The notes under the pieces: model-generated
The model's database searches: none
What the model was told of the DNA's origin: nothing
What the model saw: only the letters and a program-made list of their open reading frames with translations
Source of the DNA: CAVVIG01 sp050249955
GTDB lineage: Bacteria > Acidobacteriota > Vicinamibacteria > Vicinamibacterales > CAVVIG01
DNA: 64,000 bases
Direction: 5' to 3'
Assembly: GCA_050249955.1 (NCBI GenBank)
Contig: JBFWPN010000004.1
Span: 124,001 to 188,000 of the forward strand
Made by a program: the position numbers and the translations under genes
In this document: piece by piece, positions 53,739-63,010 of the stretch
Numbering within the stretch: position 1 is the stretch's first letter
Layout of the letters: every line of letters begins with the position of its first letter

Positions 53739-55183
53739 GCCTCGGCCGGCGGCTCCCGCTCGCGGCTGCGCTGGCGGCCGTATTGTGCATGCTGCCGGCG
53801 CGCACGCTGCTCGCCCAGGAGCCGGTGATCACGACCTACCGGACGAGCACCGAGGTGCTTGCGAACCCGGAGCGCGGGTTCTATCGCGGCAAGGCGCCGC
53901 TCTTCGTCGGTACCGAACGGCAGCCGCTCGACGAGCGGGTGCTGCGCGCACTGCGGTCGGAGGGGATCACGCTCGTCCGCGCCTACTACGTGCTCGACGA
54001 GTTCATGGACGCGCCACTGCCGGCGCCCACGCTGCAGGCCATCGATGCGGACTTCTCGACCGTCCGCAGGGCCGGCGTGAAGGTCATCCCCCGGTTCGTG
54101 TACAGCTACCCATGCATCGGGGCGCTCGAGCCCTGCGACGATGCGGCCCTGTCGGGCATCCGCACCGACCCCGGCGTGGACCGCGTGCTTGCGCACATGG
54201 ACGCACTGGCGCCGGTGCTGCGCGGGAATGCCGACGTGATTGCGTTTGTGGAGGCCGGCTTCATCGGCGCGTGGGGTGAATGGCACCACTCATCGAGCGG
54301 GCTTCTCAACCGGGACAACACGCCGAACGCGAACTCGAGCGTGCTGATCGACCGCCTGCTCTGGGCCGTGCCCGACTCACGCAAGGTGGCGCTGCGTACT
54401 CCGCTCCTGAAGCAGGCGTTCACGGGGCCCGACCCGCTCACGCCGGCGCAGGCACACCAGACCACGGCGCAGGCGCGGCTCGGCCAGCACAACGACTGTT
54501 TCCTGCACGGTCCGTTCGACGGCCTGCTGCAGACCGGCTACGACTCGAAGCTGGCCTGGCTGAAGAAGTTCCTGCACTACGACAACCGGTTCGTCCCCCA
54601 GGGTGGAGAAACCTGCGCGCCGCCCGACAGCGAGCCACAGCAGCCGGTGCCGCACGCGCGCTGCGAGATCGCCCTCCGCGAACTGGAGATTGCGCGATAC
54701 GACGTCATCAATATCGAGTATCACCCGGCGGTGGTGGACCTCTGGCGTCGGGAGGGATGCTTCGCCGAGGTGCAGAACCGCCTCGGCTACCGCTTCCGCC
54801 TCGTCGAGAGCCGGATCCGGCCTGGTGTCAGGGGAGGTGAGCCGTTCAGCGGACAGGTCACCATCGTGAACGATGGCTGGAGTGCTCCATACAACCCGCG
54901 ACTCGCCGAGGTGGTGGCCCGGCACCAGACAAGTGGGCGGCTCGTGCGCCTCGCGGTCCAGGGCGACCCGCGGACGTGGATGCCGGGCGAGCCGGTGACG
55001 GTCACCTTCTCGGGAACCCTGCCGCTCGAGACCGGTGCGTGGGAACTCTTCCTGAACCTGCCTGACCCGGACCCGCGACTGTACGCCAACCCCGACTTCA
55101 GCATCCGCCTGGCGAACGAGGATGTCTGGGAGCCGGCCACCGGCTTCAATCGCCTGCTCGTGACGGTCGCTGTTACGCGCTGA
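53735..55183 (+). CDS. Secreted DUF4874/DUF4832 protein (glycoside-hydrolase-like barrel)
   Basis: A 482-residue protein with signal peptide (CMLPARTLLAQ). The DUF4874 half begins with the hallmark NPERGFYRG and continues as a TIM-barrel-like fold (GITLVRAYYVLDEF, VKVIPRFVYSY, AFVEAGFIGAWGEWH), where the acidic residues after strands resemble glycosidase acids. The DUF4832 half (about 330-480) is beta-rich. Proteins of this pair are found in polysaccharide clusters in other bacteria. It overlaps the upstream lipoprotein gene and precedes a porin gene. Activity is not established. Confidence 0.82.
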   Translation: MSLGRRLPLAAALAAVLCMLPARTLLAQEPVITTYRTSTEVLANPERGFYRGKAPLFVGTERQPLDERVLRALRSEGITLVRAYYVLDEFMDAPLPAPTLQAIDADFSTVRRAGVKVIPRFVYSYPCIGALEPCDDAALSGIRTDPGVDRVLAHMDALAPVLRGNADVIAFVEAGFIGAWGEWHHSSSGLLNRDNTPNANSSVLIDRLLWAVPDSRKVALRTPLLKQAFTGPDPLTPAQAHQTTAQARLGQHNDCFLHGPFDGLLQTGYDSKLAWLKKFLHYDNRFVPQGGETCAPPDSEPQQPVPHARCEIALRELEIARYDVINIEYHPAVVDLWRREGCFAEVQNRLGYRFRLVESRIRPGVRGGEPFSGQVTIVNDGWSAPYNPRLAEVVARHQTSGRLVRLAVQGDPRTWMPGEPVTVTFSGTLPLETGAWELFLNLPDPDPRLYANPDFSIRLANEDVWEPATGFNRLLVTVAVTR

Positions 55184-55250
55184 CCGCCATTCAAGGGGCG
55201 TCGAGCCTCGCCGATTCATTGAGTGGCCCCCCCGGCCCGTGCGAGGCACC

Positions 55251-56384
55251 ATGCCTGCCGCATGCCGGTTCGTATCCCTGGTCACGGCGCTCTTCCTGGC
55301 TGCGACCGTTCCGCTGCACGCCCAGCCTGCGGGGACACCCGTCGAGGGCACGGTGCCGCCGGTCGACCTCCACCTCAACGGCACGCTCGACGTGACGACG
55401 TTCGCCGCCTTCGACGCCGAGCATCGCGTGGCGCCGCGCGGCGTGCTGGACGTGACCGCGACGGCCGACCTCGGCCGTCTGGCGCACTGGCCAGGAGCGA
55501 CCCTCGTCGCGCAGTACTACGCGTTCGGCGGACGGAACGGCTCGCGGATCCTCGGCGACTACGGCGGATTCTCGTCGATCGACGCGGACCCCTTCGCCCA
55601 CCTGGGTGAACTCTCGCTGGATGTTCGCTGGTTCTCCGACCGCCTGCGGACGCGGGTGGGGCGTCTCGATGCGAACAGCGACTTCGCGCTCCCGACCAGC
55701 ACCGAGCTCTTCCAGCATTCGTCGGCAGGATTGAGCGGTGCGATCTATCCGATGCCGACCTATCCGGACCCCGAGCCCGGCGTCGTGGCGGCGTTCGCCG
55801 GGCCAGGACGACTGCTGGTGACCGGCGGCCTGTTCGCCGGACCGGAAGCGGCCGACGTGGGCGAACCGATGCTCGAGTCGGGACGGCTGTGGATCGCCCA
55901 GGTGGCCACGGGCGACGAGCCAGAACCCACCCGGATCGTGGGCGGCGTCTACCGCCACACCGGCACCTTCCTCGACGCGTCAGGGGAGACGTCTGAGTCC
56001 GCTGGCTGGTTCGTGCTGGGTGAGCAGGTGGCCTGGCAGTCGCGCGCGGGCAGGGAACTGGTGGCCTCGGGCCAGCTCTCGGTGTCGTCGACCCGGACGG
56101 CCCCCGTCACCCGCCACCTGGCGGTCGGCGTCCGGCTGCGGCGAATGACGCACCGTCGCGAGCACGACGCGATGGGTATCCGCGTGTCGCTGTCCGCGCT
56201 GGCCTCGGATCGCGCCAGCCTGCAGGCGGACCACCGTGCCGAGCAGGCGGTCGAGGTGTTCCACCGGTTCACGCTGAACGCCTGGCTGGCCCTCCAACCC
56301 GACATCCAGATCGTCCGGCTGCCAGCCGGGGAGCCCCATCGGACGCGCCTCGCCATGACGCTTCGCCTCCACGTGTCGCGATAG
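55251..56384 (+). CDS. OprB-like carbohydrate-selective porin
   Basis: A 377-residue protein from the ATG at 55251, preceded by GAGG; a GTG four codons earlier is possible. A signal peptide (SLVTALFLAATVPLHAQ) is followed by a 16-strand-type barrel with alternating aromatic strands, similar to OprB family (AQYYAFGGRNGS, LDVRWFSDRLRTRVGRLDAN, AGWFVLGEQVAWQS). Strand-ending sequences are consistent with outer-membrane insertion, although the C-terminal residue is Arg. It follows the DUF4874/DUF4832 gene by 67 bases, suggesting joint handling of a glycan. Confidence 0.75.
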   Translation: MPAACRFVSLVTALFLAATVPLHAQPAGTPVEGTVPPVDLHLNGTLDVTTFAAFDAEHRVAPRGVLDVTATADLGRLAHWPGATLVAQYYAFGGRNGSRILGDYGGFSSIDADPFAHLGELSLDVRWFSDRLRTRVGRLDANSDFALPTSTELFQHSSAGLSGAIYPMPTYPDPEPGVVAAFAGPGRLLVTGGLFAGPEAADVGEPMLESGRLWIAQVATGDEPEPTRIVGGVYRHTGTFLDASGETSESAGWFVLGEQVAWQSRAGRELVASGQLSVSSTRTAPVTRHLAVGVRLRRMTHRREHDAMGIRVSLSALASDRASLQADHRAEQAVEVFHRFTLNAWLALQPDIQIVRLPAGEPHRTRLAMTLRLHVSR

Positions 56385-56497
56385 TGCAGGGGCGCTCCGC
56401 TGGGGTCCCGGGCTTGCATCAGCTCTGTGCGATCCGCCCATCCTGCCGACTATCCGGAACACCTCCGCCTGCCAGGCAGGAGCAGGGAGGTGGCACC

Positions 56498-57388
56498 ATG
56501 CTCCGTCGTTCCCTCCTCTCAGTCTGCCTCGTGCTGTCGGTGCTGCCCGTGGCCCAGGCCGGCGTTCCGGACGGTGCCGACACCCGGACCTCCGGCACCA
56601 CGCCGGCGTCTGTCATGCCCGACGCTCCCGCGCCTGTCATGGCCGTCGAAGCCACGCCGGCGGCCCAGCGGTCCGATCCGCCCGCGGGCGACCAGGCTAT
56701 CGACCGTCCGTTCAGCCGGATCCTCCAGGACATCGGCAGCGATGTCCTGCACCTGGCCACACGCCGCAGCCTGATCTGGATTGCCGGTGCCGGCGCGGTG
56801 GCTGGCGCGGTCCACCCGCTCGACGACAATGTGCGCGTGGCGCCCGGGGAAGAGTGGGCCTCATGGTCGGAGATCTTCGACCCTGGCGCGCGCATCGGCA
56901 ACTCGGCTTACCTGCTCGGGGGGGCGGCCGCGACCTACGCGTTCGGCCGGATGACGGACCGTCCCCGCGCGGCGCACGTGGGCCGCGACGTGCTGCGGAG
57001 CGTCGCCACCTCCGAGATCGTGGTCCAGTCGATCAAGCTCGCGGTGCGGCGCGATCGTCCCGACCTGTCGGGCGACAACTCGTTCCCGTCGGGCCATGCT
57101 TCGGACACCTTTGCCGCCGCCGTCGTGTTCCAGCGTCACCTTGGCATGAAGTGGGCGATACCCACCTACCTCATAGCCGGCTACGTCGCTGTCTCGCGGC
57201 TGCACGAGAACCGCCACAACCTGAGTGACGTGGTGATGGGCTCCGGCATCGGCATCGCGTCCGGGATGGCGACCACCAGGCACGCCACGCCGGGCTGGAT
57301 GATCGCGCCGATGGCCGTGCCGGGCGGCGTGGCCTTGACGATGACGCGCGTTCAGGGCACCGGGTCTTCGCCCACGCGCGCGAAGTAG
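56498..57388 (+). CDS. PAP2-family phosphatase with signal peptide
   Basis: A 296-residue protein; ATG at 56498 follows GGGAGG. After a signal peptide (SVCLVLSVLPVAQA) and a Pro/Ala-rich linker comes the PAP2 acid-phosphatase fold with all three motifs: KLAVRRDRP, SFPSGHAS and SRLHENRHNLSD. Together with several hydrophobic helices it should remove phosphate from a lipid or isoprenoid pyrophosphate at the periplasmic side. The 3' end overlaps the convergent SDR gene by 37 bases. Confidence 0.88.
   Translation: MLRRSLLSVCLVLSVLPVAQAGVPDGADTRTSGTTPASVMPDAPAPVMAVEATPAAQRSDPPAGDQAIDRPFSRILQDIGSDVLHLATRRSLIWIAGAGAVAGAVHPLDDNVRVAPGEEWASWSEIFDPGARIGNSAYLLGGAAATYAFGRMTDRPRAAHVGRDVLRSVATSEIVVQSIKLAVRRDRPDLSGDNSFPSGHASDTFAAAVVFQRHLGMKWAIPTYLIAGYVAVSRLHENRHNLSDVVMGSGIGIASGMATTRHATPGWMIAPMAVPGGVALTMTRVQGTGSSPTRAK
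57346..57379. terminator. Hairpin in the PAP2/SDR convergent overlap
   Basis: GCGCGT (57346-57351) pairs with ACGCGC (57374-57379), then GGGC/GCCC inside a 3-nt bulge; loop 11 nt. It lies at the tail ends of both genes. Confidence 0.4.
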
Positions 57389-58104
57389 TCGAGCACCATC
57401 TGCCGCGCGCCGACACGCGTGTACACATCCGGCGTCCGGTTCCGGATCACGCCGACGATGACGGCGGCCACCTGTTCCGGCGTCTGTCCCTGCGGCAGCG
57501 TGCGGGAGTCGACGCCGCCGTGCTTGGCCCGCAGGCCGAACTCCGTGTAGACCACGCCGGGCGACACGAGGGAGAACTGGATGCCTGGATGCGTAGCGGC
57601 CAGTTCCTCGCGGAAGTTGGCGGTGAGGGCGTTCAGGAAGTGCTTCGCGCCGTTGTAGGCCGAGCGATAGAGCGCGAACGGGATGCGGCCCAGCATCGAC
57701 GACACGTTGACGACGTGGCCCCGCTCCCGGGCCTTGAAGTGCGGCAGCACCTCCTGCATTCCGTAGAGGGCCGACTTCACGTTGATGCGCACCATGTCGT
57801 CGATGTCCTCATCGGTGAGGGCAGACGGCATGCGCGAGATCCCCTGCCCGACGTTGTTGACCCACACGTCGATGCGCCCGAAGCGGTCCAGGGCCCCGGC
57901 CACGACCCGCTGGACATCGGCGCGGACGGTCATGTCCGCCGCGACCGCGAGCGACGGTCCGCCGCAGCGCGCCGCCACCGTCGCCAGCGCTCCCGCCCGG
58001 CGGGCCACCAGCACCACCGACGCCCCGGCTCCTGACAACTGGAGGGCAAGCTGCTCACCGATGCCGGTGCTCGCGCCCGTGATGACGATGACGAGATCGT
58101 GCAT
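57352..58104 (-). CDS. Short-chain dehydrogenase/reductase
   Basis: A 250-residue classical SDR. The nucleotide motif is TGASTGIG, the NNVG motif follows strand 4 (VWVNNVGQGISR), and the catalytic Tyr-Lys pair reads YNGAK with an upstream Ser in VSSML. The first residues (VIVITGAS) show no Arg/Lys that would clearly select NADP. TAGAAT lies 6 nt before the ATG; leaderless start. Substrate unknown. Confidence 0.9.
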   Translation of the reverse strand: MHDLVIVITGASTGIGEQLALQLSGAGASVVLVARRAGALATVAARCGGPSLAVAADMTVRADVQRVVAGALDRFGRIDVWVNNVGQGISRMPSALTDEDIDDMVRINVKSALYGMQEVLPHFKARERGHVVNVSSMLGRIPFALYRSAYNGAKHFLNALTANFREELAATHPGIQFSLVSPGVVYTEFGLRAKHGGVDSRTLPQGQTPEQVAAVIVGVIRNRTPDVYTRVGARQMVLDYFARVGEDPVP

Positions 58105-58110
58105 GACCCC

Positions 58111-58116
58111 ATTCTA
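58111..58116 (-). promoter_or_regulatory. -10 element TAGAAT of the SDR gene
   Basis: TAGAAT on the minus strand ends 6 nt before the ATG at 58104; leaderless layout. Confidence 0.5.
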
Positions 58117-58154
58117 TGGGGGCGGGCAGGGTCGTTGGCAGTGCAGCGGTGCGC

Positions 58155-58160
58155 TATAGT
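58155..58160 (+). promoter_or_regulatory. -10-like TATAGT of the second hybrid kinase gene
   Basis: TATAGT ends 6 nt before the ATG at 58167; leaderless. It decides the start against a longer in-frame alternative. Confidence 0.5.
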
Positions 58161-58166
58161 TTCTTC

Positions 58167-60386
58167 ATGACCGAGCCCCGCCATCAGCGCGGCGAGCCCC
58201 ACGACCATGGCGGCCGGCGGGCGGCGTCGAAGCTGTTCGCGGCCTTCGGGGACCCGGCGGCCGCCATCCGGTTCGGCCGGTTCATTTCGCCGACGCTCGA
58301 AGCGGCCTTCCGGGCGTCGCGTTTCGAACGCGATCGCCTGCTCGGGCGCCGCGTCCTGCTCATCCTGGCGGCGGTCACGCTCGTCCTGGGCGTGAACGAC
58401 TATCGCTACAGCGCCGACTCCCCGCTCTTCTGGACGCTGGTCACCATACGGGTGTCCGGCGTGCTGGTCGTGATCCTGAGCTGGGCCGCGCTCGCGCGGG
58501 TGACGCGTGCCGAGGTGCTGGACCAATGGGTGGCCGGCGCCTTCATGGTGCTGGTCTTCGTGTTCGGTGTCATCAACAGCACGCGGCCGCCGGGGGTGGA
58601 GGGGTTCGTCCTCATCAGCGTCGGCCTGACGTTCGCGCTCTACCTCGCCACCCTCGTGCCCACCGCGTACCAGATGACGGTGGGCGCGATGCTCCTGCTG
58701 GTGACACTCGCGCGCGAGGCGCTGTACGGCGCACGTGAGGCGGAACTGCTGATCACCTACGCGCTGATCACGCTCGCCGCCAACCTGATTGGCACCACGG
58801 TGTCGGTCTACCTCCAGTCGGGCCAGCGCCTGCATTTCGCCACCCTGCGCCGCGCGCACCTGATCGGTCGCTACTTCGAGCAGTTGATCGACGCCTCACC
58901 CAACCTGATTCATGTCACCGACGCCCGTGGCGAGGTGCTGTTCGCGAATCGCCGGGCGGTGGAGGCTGGGCTGCTGCCGGCCGGGTTCGACAGGGTGGCG
59001 GCCACGGGGCAGCCGCACGAAGAGGAACAGGCGGTGGTTGGCCGCGACGGCCAGACGCGCTGGTATCACTCGATCAAGGTGCCGTTCGGCCAGCCGGACG
59101 GCCGCCTGCACGTGCTCGGGCTGACGAGCGACGTCACCGAGCGCCGGCGCATGGAGGCCGAGCGGCGCGCGCTCGAGCAGCAGGTGCAGCAGGCGCAGAA
59201 GCTCGAAAGCCTCGGCATCCTGGCCGGCGGCATCGCGCACGACTTCAACAACCTGCTCGCCATCATCATGGGCAACGCCTCGTACGCCGGGATCGTGGCG
59301 GCCGGGAACCCGGCGGCGCTCGCGGCCATCCACGAGATCGACACGGCGGCACAGCGGGCTGCCGACCTCACCGCGCAGATGCTCGCCTATGCGGGGCAGG
59401 GCAACTTCGCGACCGGCCCGCTCGACCTCGCCCAGGTGGTGGCCGACATGTCCGCGCTGCTCCGCTCGGCCATCGACAAGAAGACCGAGTGTCGCCTCGA
59501 CCTGCGGGAGGCCTGGATCGCGGGCGACGTCACGCAGATCCGCCAGGTGGTGATGAACCTGATCACGAACGCGTCCGAGGCGCTCGGCGGCGGGTCGGGC
59601 ACGGTGACGCTCCGGACGGCGGTGGTCGACGTGGTGCCTGGTGAGCTGGACCAGGCCACCCTCTGCGAGGGGTTCGCCGGTGGTCCCTGCGCCCTGCTGG
59701 AGGTGACCGACACCGGCAGCGGCATGGACGCAGTGACGCGCTCCCGCATCTTCGATCCGTTCTTCAGCACGAAGTTCACCGGACGTGGCCTCGGCCTGGC
59801 GGCCGTGCTCGGCATCGTCCGTCGGCACGGCGGTGCGCTGCGGGTGTCGAGCGAGCCTGGCCAGGGCACCACCTTCAGCATCTGGCTGCCTGCGTCTGCG
59901 CGGGCGGTAGCGTGGCCCGCGGCCGGCACGAAGCCGCCGGTGCCGGACGGCCCGCGCGCCACCGCGGCGACACCGGGGGCTGCGCCGACCACCGTGCTCG
60001 TCGTGGACGACGAGGTGCAAGTCAGGGGCGTGGTCGTCGGCATGCTGCAGCGCGCCGGTTACCGCACACTGCAGGCTGGCGACGGCGTCGAGGGGCTCGG
60101 GGTGCTCGAACAGGCGCCCGAGGTATCGGTTGTGCTGCTCGACGTGGCCATGCCGCGCATGGACGGCTGGCAGGCGCTCGACCGCATCCGTCGCATGAGG
60201 CCGGCCGTGAAGGTGGCGCTCATGTCGGGCTACGGCGCACCCGTTGTGCCCTCGCACCTCGAGCCCGGCGACGTGCCCCCGCTGATCCAGAAGCCGTTCG
60301 CCCCGGAAGCGCTGCTGGCGCTCGTGCACCGGGTGGCGGCGCGCGTGCCCGAGCCGAGCGCAATGGCCGCCGGCCAAGAGTCCTGA
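58167..60386 (+). CDS. Hybrid histidine kinase with membrane sensor, PAS and receiver domains
   Basis: A 739-residue protein. About six membrane helices (residues about 62-225) form a MASE-like sensor. One PAS domain follows (NLIHVTDARGEVLFANRRAV), then a short coiled coil, HisKA with H358 in GGIAHDFNNLL, HATPase (NLITNASEAL, DTGSGMD, GRGLGLAAV) and a C-terminal receiver with D659 (VLLDVAMPRMDG). The HDFNN variant of the phosphorylation box is that of the orphan hybrid kinases. ATG 58167 is set by TATAGT 6 nt upstream. The helicase gene starts 12 bases after its stop. Confidence 0.9.
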   Translation: MTEPRHQRGEPHDHGGRRAASKLFAAFGDPAAAIRFGRFISPTLEAAFRASRFERDRLLGRRVLLILAAVTLVLGVNDYRYSADSPLFWTLVTIRVSGVLVVILSWAALARVTRAEVLDQWVAGAFMVLVFVFGVINSTRPPGVEGFVLISVGLTFALYLATLVPTAYQMTVGAMLLLVTLAREALYGAREAELLITYALITLAANLIGTTVSVYLQSGQRLHFATLRRAHLIGRYFEQLIDASPNLIHVTDARGEVLFANRRAVEAGLLPAGFDRVAATGQPHEEEQAVVGRDGQTRWYHSIKVPFGQPDGRLHVLGLTSDVTERRRMEAERRALEQQVQQAQKLESLGILAGGIAHDFNNLLAIIMGNASYAGIVAAGNPAALAAIHEIDTAAQRAADLTAQMLAYAGQGNFATGPLDLAQVVADMSALLRSAIDKKTECRLDLREAWIAGDVTQIRQVVMNLITNASEALGGGSGTVTLRTAVVDVVPGELDQATLCEGFAGGPCALLEVTDTGSGMDAVTRSRIFDPFFSTKFTGRGLGLAAVLGIVRRHGGALRVSSEPGQGTTFSIWLPASARAVAWPAAGTKPPVPDGPRATAATPGAAPTTVLVVDDEVQVRGVVVGMLQRAGYRTLQAGDGVEGLGVLEQAPEVSVVLLDVAMPRMDGWQALDRIRRMRPAVKVALMSGYGAPVVPSHLEPGDVPPLIQKPFAPEALLALVHRVAARVPEPSAMAAGQES

Positions 60387-60397
60387 AGGCGCACCGC

Positions 60398-62989
60398 GTG
60401 TCGTCTCCCGCCACATCGCTCGTCGACCTGCTGCACGATGCGCAGTGGGATCCCACCAGTGACCGCCTGCTCGACTACTTCCTGCGCTACACGTCGGCCC
60501 GCGGCCTGTCGCTGTATCCGGCGCAGGAGGAGGCCGTGCTGGAGCTGCTCGACGGCAGCAACGTCATCCTGAACACGCCGACCGGCTCCGGGAAGTCGCT
60601 CGTCGCCTCGGCGCTGATCTTCTCCGCGCTCGCACGGGGCAAGCGGGCGGTCTACACCTGCCCGATCAAGGCGCTCGTCAACGAGAAGTGGATGGCGCTC
60701 TGCCGCGAGTTCGGCCCCGATCTCGTCGGCCTCTCCACGGGCGACGCGAGCGTGAACCGCGACGCCCCGGTGCTGTGCTGCACGGCGGAGGTGCTGGCCA
60801 ACATCGCCCTGCGTGAGGGGGCCGGGGCGCCCTTCGACGATGTGGTGATGGACGAGTTCCACTACTACGCGGACCGCGACCGTGGCAGTGCCTGGCAGGT
60901 GCCGCTGCTCACGATGACGGGATCGCGCTTCCTGCTGATGTCGGCCACGCTCGGCGACACACGGTTCTTCGAGGAGGCGGTCACGCGGCTGAACGGCCGG
61001 CCGACCCGCACCATCAAGTCGGGTGAGCGCCCGGTGCCGCTGGAGTACGCCTACTCGGAGATTCCGCTGGCGCATACCATCGAGAAGCTGGTGGACGAGC
61101 AGCGCACGCCGGCCTACGTGGTGCACTTCACGCAGGCCGATGCCGCCAGCAGCGCGCAGGACTTCACGAGCCTGAAGATCTGCACGAAGGAGGAGAAGGC
61201 GGAGATCGCCGCGCGGATCGCGAGCTTCGAGTTCTCCAGCCCGTACGGGGCCGACGTGCGGAAGTGGCTGCGGCACGGCATCGGCCTGCACCATGCCGGA
61301 CTGCTGCCGAAATACCGCGTGCTGGTGGAGCAGCTCGCGCAGGCGGGCCTGCTGAAGGTGATCTGCGGCACCGACACGCTCGGGGCCGGCATCAACGTCC
61401 CCATCCGCACGGTGCTGTTCACCAGGCTCTGCAAGTTCGATGGCCAGAAGACCGCGATCCTCAGCGCGAGGGACTTCCACCAGATTGCCGGCCGTGCGGG
61501 CCGCAAGGGCTTCGACGATCGCGGCTACGTCGTCGTCCAGGCGCCCGAGCATGTGATCGAGAACATCCGGCTGAAGGAGAAGTCGCAGCGTGACGGGAAG
61601 AAGGTGACGCTGCGGAAGCCGCCGGAACACAACTTCGTCAGCTGGGACCTGAACACGTTCAAGCGCCTGATGGGGGCGCAGCCCGAGCAGCTGGTGTCGC
61701 GCTTCCAGGTCAGTCACGGCATGCTGCTGAACGTCCTGAGCCGACGCACGGACGGGTGCCGCGCCATGCAGCGGATCGTGCGCGACAGCCATGAGGCGGA
61801 GGGCGCGAAGCGGCAGCACCGGCGGCGGGCCTGGCAGCTGTTCCGGGCGCTCGTGTCGCGTCACGTGATCGAGTTCATCCCGCGGACGCCCGAGGGCGCG
61901 AAGCTGCGCGTGAACGTCGACCTGCAGGAAGACTTCTCGATGGACCAGGCGCTCTCGCTGTACCTGCTCGAGACGCTGCCGCTGCTCGACCGGGACGCGC
62001 CGGAGTACGCCCTGGATGTCCTCACGCTGGTGGAGTCGATCCTCGAGAACCCGGAGCTGATCCTGCGCAAGCAGCTCGATCGGGTGAAGGACGAGGCCAT
62101 TGCGACGTGGAAGGCCGAAGGGATGGAGTACGAGCAGCGGATGGAGGAGATCGAGAAGCTCGAGTACCCCAAGCCGCTGCGCGACTTCGTCTACGAGACG
62201 TTCAACGCGTTCGCCGAGCGCCATCCGTGGGTGGGCGAGGACAACATCCGGCCGAAGTCGATCGCCCGGGAGATGTTCGAGCACTTCCGATCGTTTGCCG
62301 AGTACGTGCTCGACTACGAGTTGCAGCGATCCGAGGGGTTGCTGCTCCGGCACCTCAACAGCGTCTACAAGGTGCTCAGCCAGACCGTGCCGGATGCGGC
62401 CAAGACCGATGAGGTCCGCGAGATGGAGCTCTACCTCCGCACGCTGCTGCGTGCGGTGGACTCCAGCCTGGAAGACGAATGGGAGCGGATGCGCGACCCG
62501 AACTACCGTCCCCTCGCGGGTGCGGGCCGCGCCACCACGGAACTGCGCCCGCCCGGTGCCGACGAAGCGCTGGCCGACATCACGCGCGATACGAAGGCGT
62601 TCACCGCGCTCGTGCGGACGCGCATCTTCACGTTCCTCCGGGCGTGGAGCATTGGTGACCATGGGGGGGCGCTGGCGACGCTGGACGCTGCCGACGGCGG
62701 TGTCGAGGATGGCGAGCGGGCGCCGGCCTGGACGGTCGACCAGTTGAAGGGCGCGATCGAGGCGTACCGGGCCGGGCATGGCACCCTGCGGTTCGACCCG
62801 GAGGCTCGCAACCTGCGCCACACGCACGTGACGGTCGCCGACCATGGCCGGAACTGGCACGTCCAGCAGGTGCTCGTCGATCCGGAACAGGAGAACGACT
62901 GGATGGCCGAGTTCGACGTGGACCTCGTCGCGTCGCGCGAGCGATCACGCGCCGTCGTCGTCTTCAAGGGCATCGGCCCGATCGGGTGA
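60398..62989 (+). CDS. Ski2-like DEAD/DEAH-box helicase with DUF3516-type C-terminal region
   Basis: An 863-residue superfamily 2 helicase starting at GTG 60398, with GAAGG upstream. RecA-like domain 1 has LYPAQEEAV, Walker A TPTGSGKS, motif II DEFH (in place of DEVH or DEAH) and motif III MSATLGD. Domain 2 has GIGLHHAGLLPKYR, GTDTLGAGINVP and motif VI HQIAGRAGRKG. The C-terminal 400 residues are helical and family-specific. Such proteins unwind RNA or DNA and are common in Actinobacteria and Acidobacteria. It is probably co-transcribed with the hybrid kinase gene. Confidence 0.9.
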   Translation: MSSPATSLVDLLHDAQWDPTSDRLLDYFLRYTSARGLSLYPAQEEAVLELLDGSNVILNTPTGSGKSLVASALIFSALARGKRAVYTCPIKALVNEKWMALCREFGPDLVGLSTGDASVNRDAPVLCCTAEVLANIALREGAGAPFDDVVMDEFHYYADRDRGSAWQVPLLTMTGSRFLLMSATLGDTRFFEEAVTRLNGRPTRTIKSGERPVPLEYAYSEIPLAHTIEKLVDEQRTPAYVVHFTQADAASSAQDFTSLKICTKEEKAEIAARIASFEFSSPYGADVRKWLRHGIGLHHAGLLPKYRVLVEQLAQAGLLKVICGTDTLGAGINVPIRTVLFTRLCKFDGQKTAILSARDFHQIAGRAGRKGFDDRGYVVVQAPEHVIENIRLKEKSQRDGKKVTLRKPPEHNFVSWDLNTFKRLMGAQPEQLVSRFQVSHGMLLNVLSRRTDGCRAMQRIVRDSHEAEGAKRQHRRRAWQLFRALVSRHVIEFIPRTPEGAKLRVNVDLQEDFSMDQALSLYLLETLPLLDRDAPEYALDVLTLVESILENPELILRKQLDRVKDEAIATWKAEGMEYEQRMEEIEKLEYPKPLRDFVYETFNAFAERHPWVGEDNIRPKSIAREMFEHFRSFAEYVLDYELQRSEGLLLRHLNSVYKVLSQTVPDAAKTDEVREMELYLRTLLRAVDSSLEDEWERMRDPNYRPLAGAGRATTELRPPGADEALADITRDTKAFTALVRTRIFTFLRAWSIGDHGGALATLDAADGGVEDGERAPAWTVDQLKGAIEAYRAGHGTLRFDPEARNLRHTHVTVADHGRNWHVQQVLVDPEQENDWMAEFDVDLVASRERSRAVVVFKGIGPIG

Positions 62990-62992
62990 CCG

Positions 62993-63005
62993 GCCGGGCC
63001 CCGGC
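62993..63005. terminator. Short palindrome between helicase and DUF1569 genes
   Basis: GCCGGG, C, CCCGGC (62993-63005) in a 21-base convergent gap, no T tract. Confidence 0.35.
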
Positions 63006-63010
63006 GATGT

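Noticed and set aside
60230..62860. Long minus-strand open frame opposite the helicase gene
   Set aside because: Its composition is repetitive and it mirrors the helicase codons; the helicase has all its motifs.
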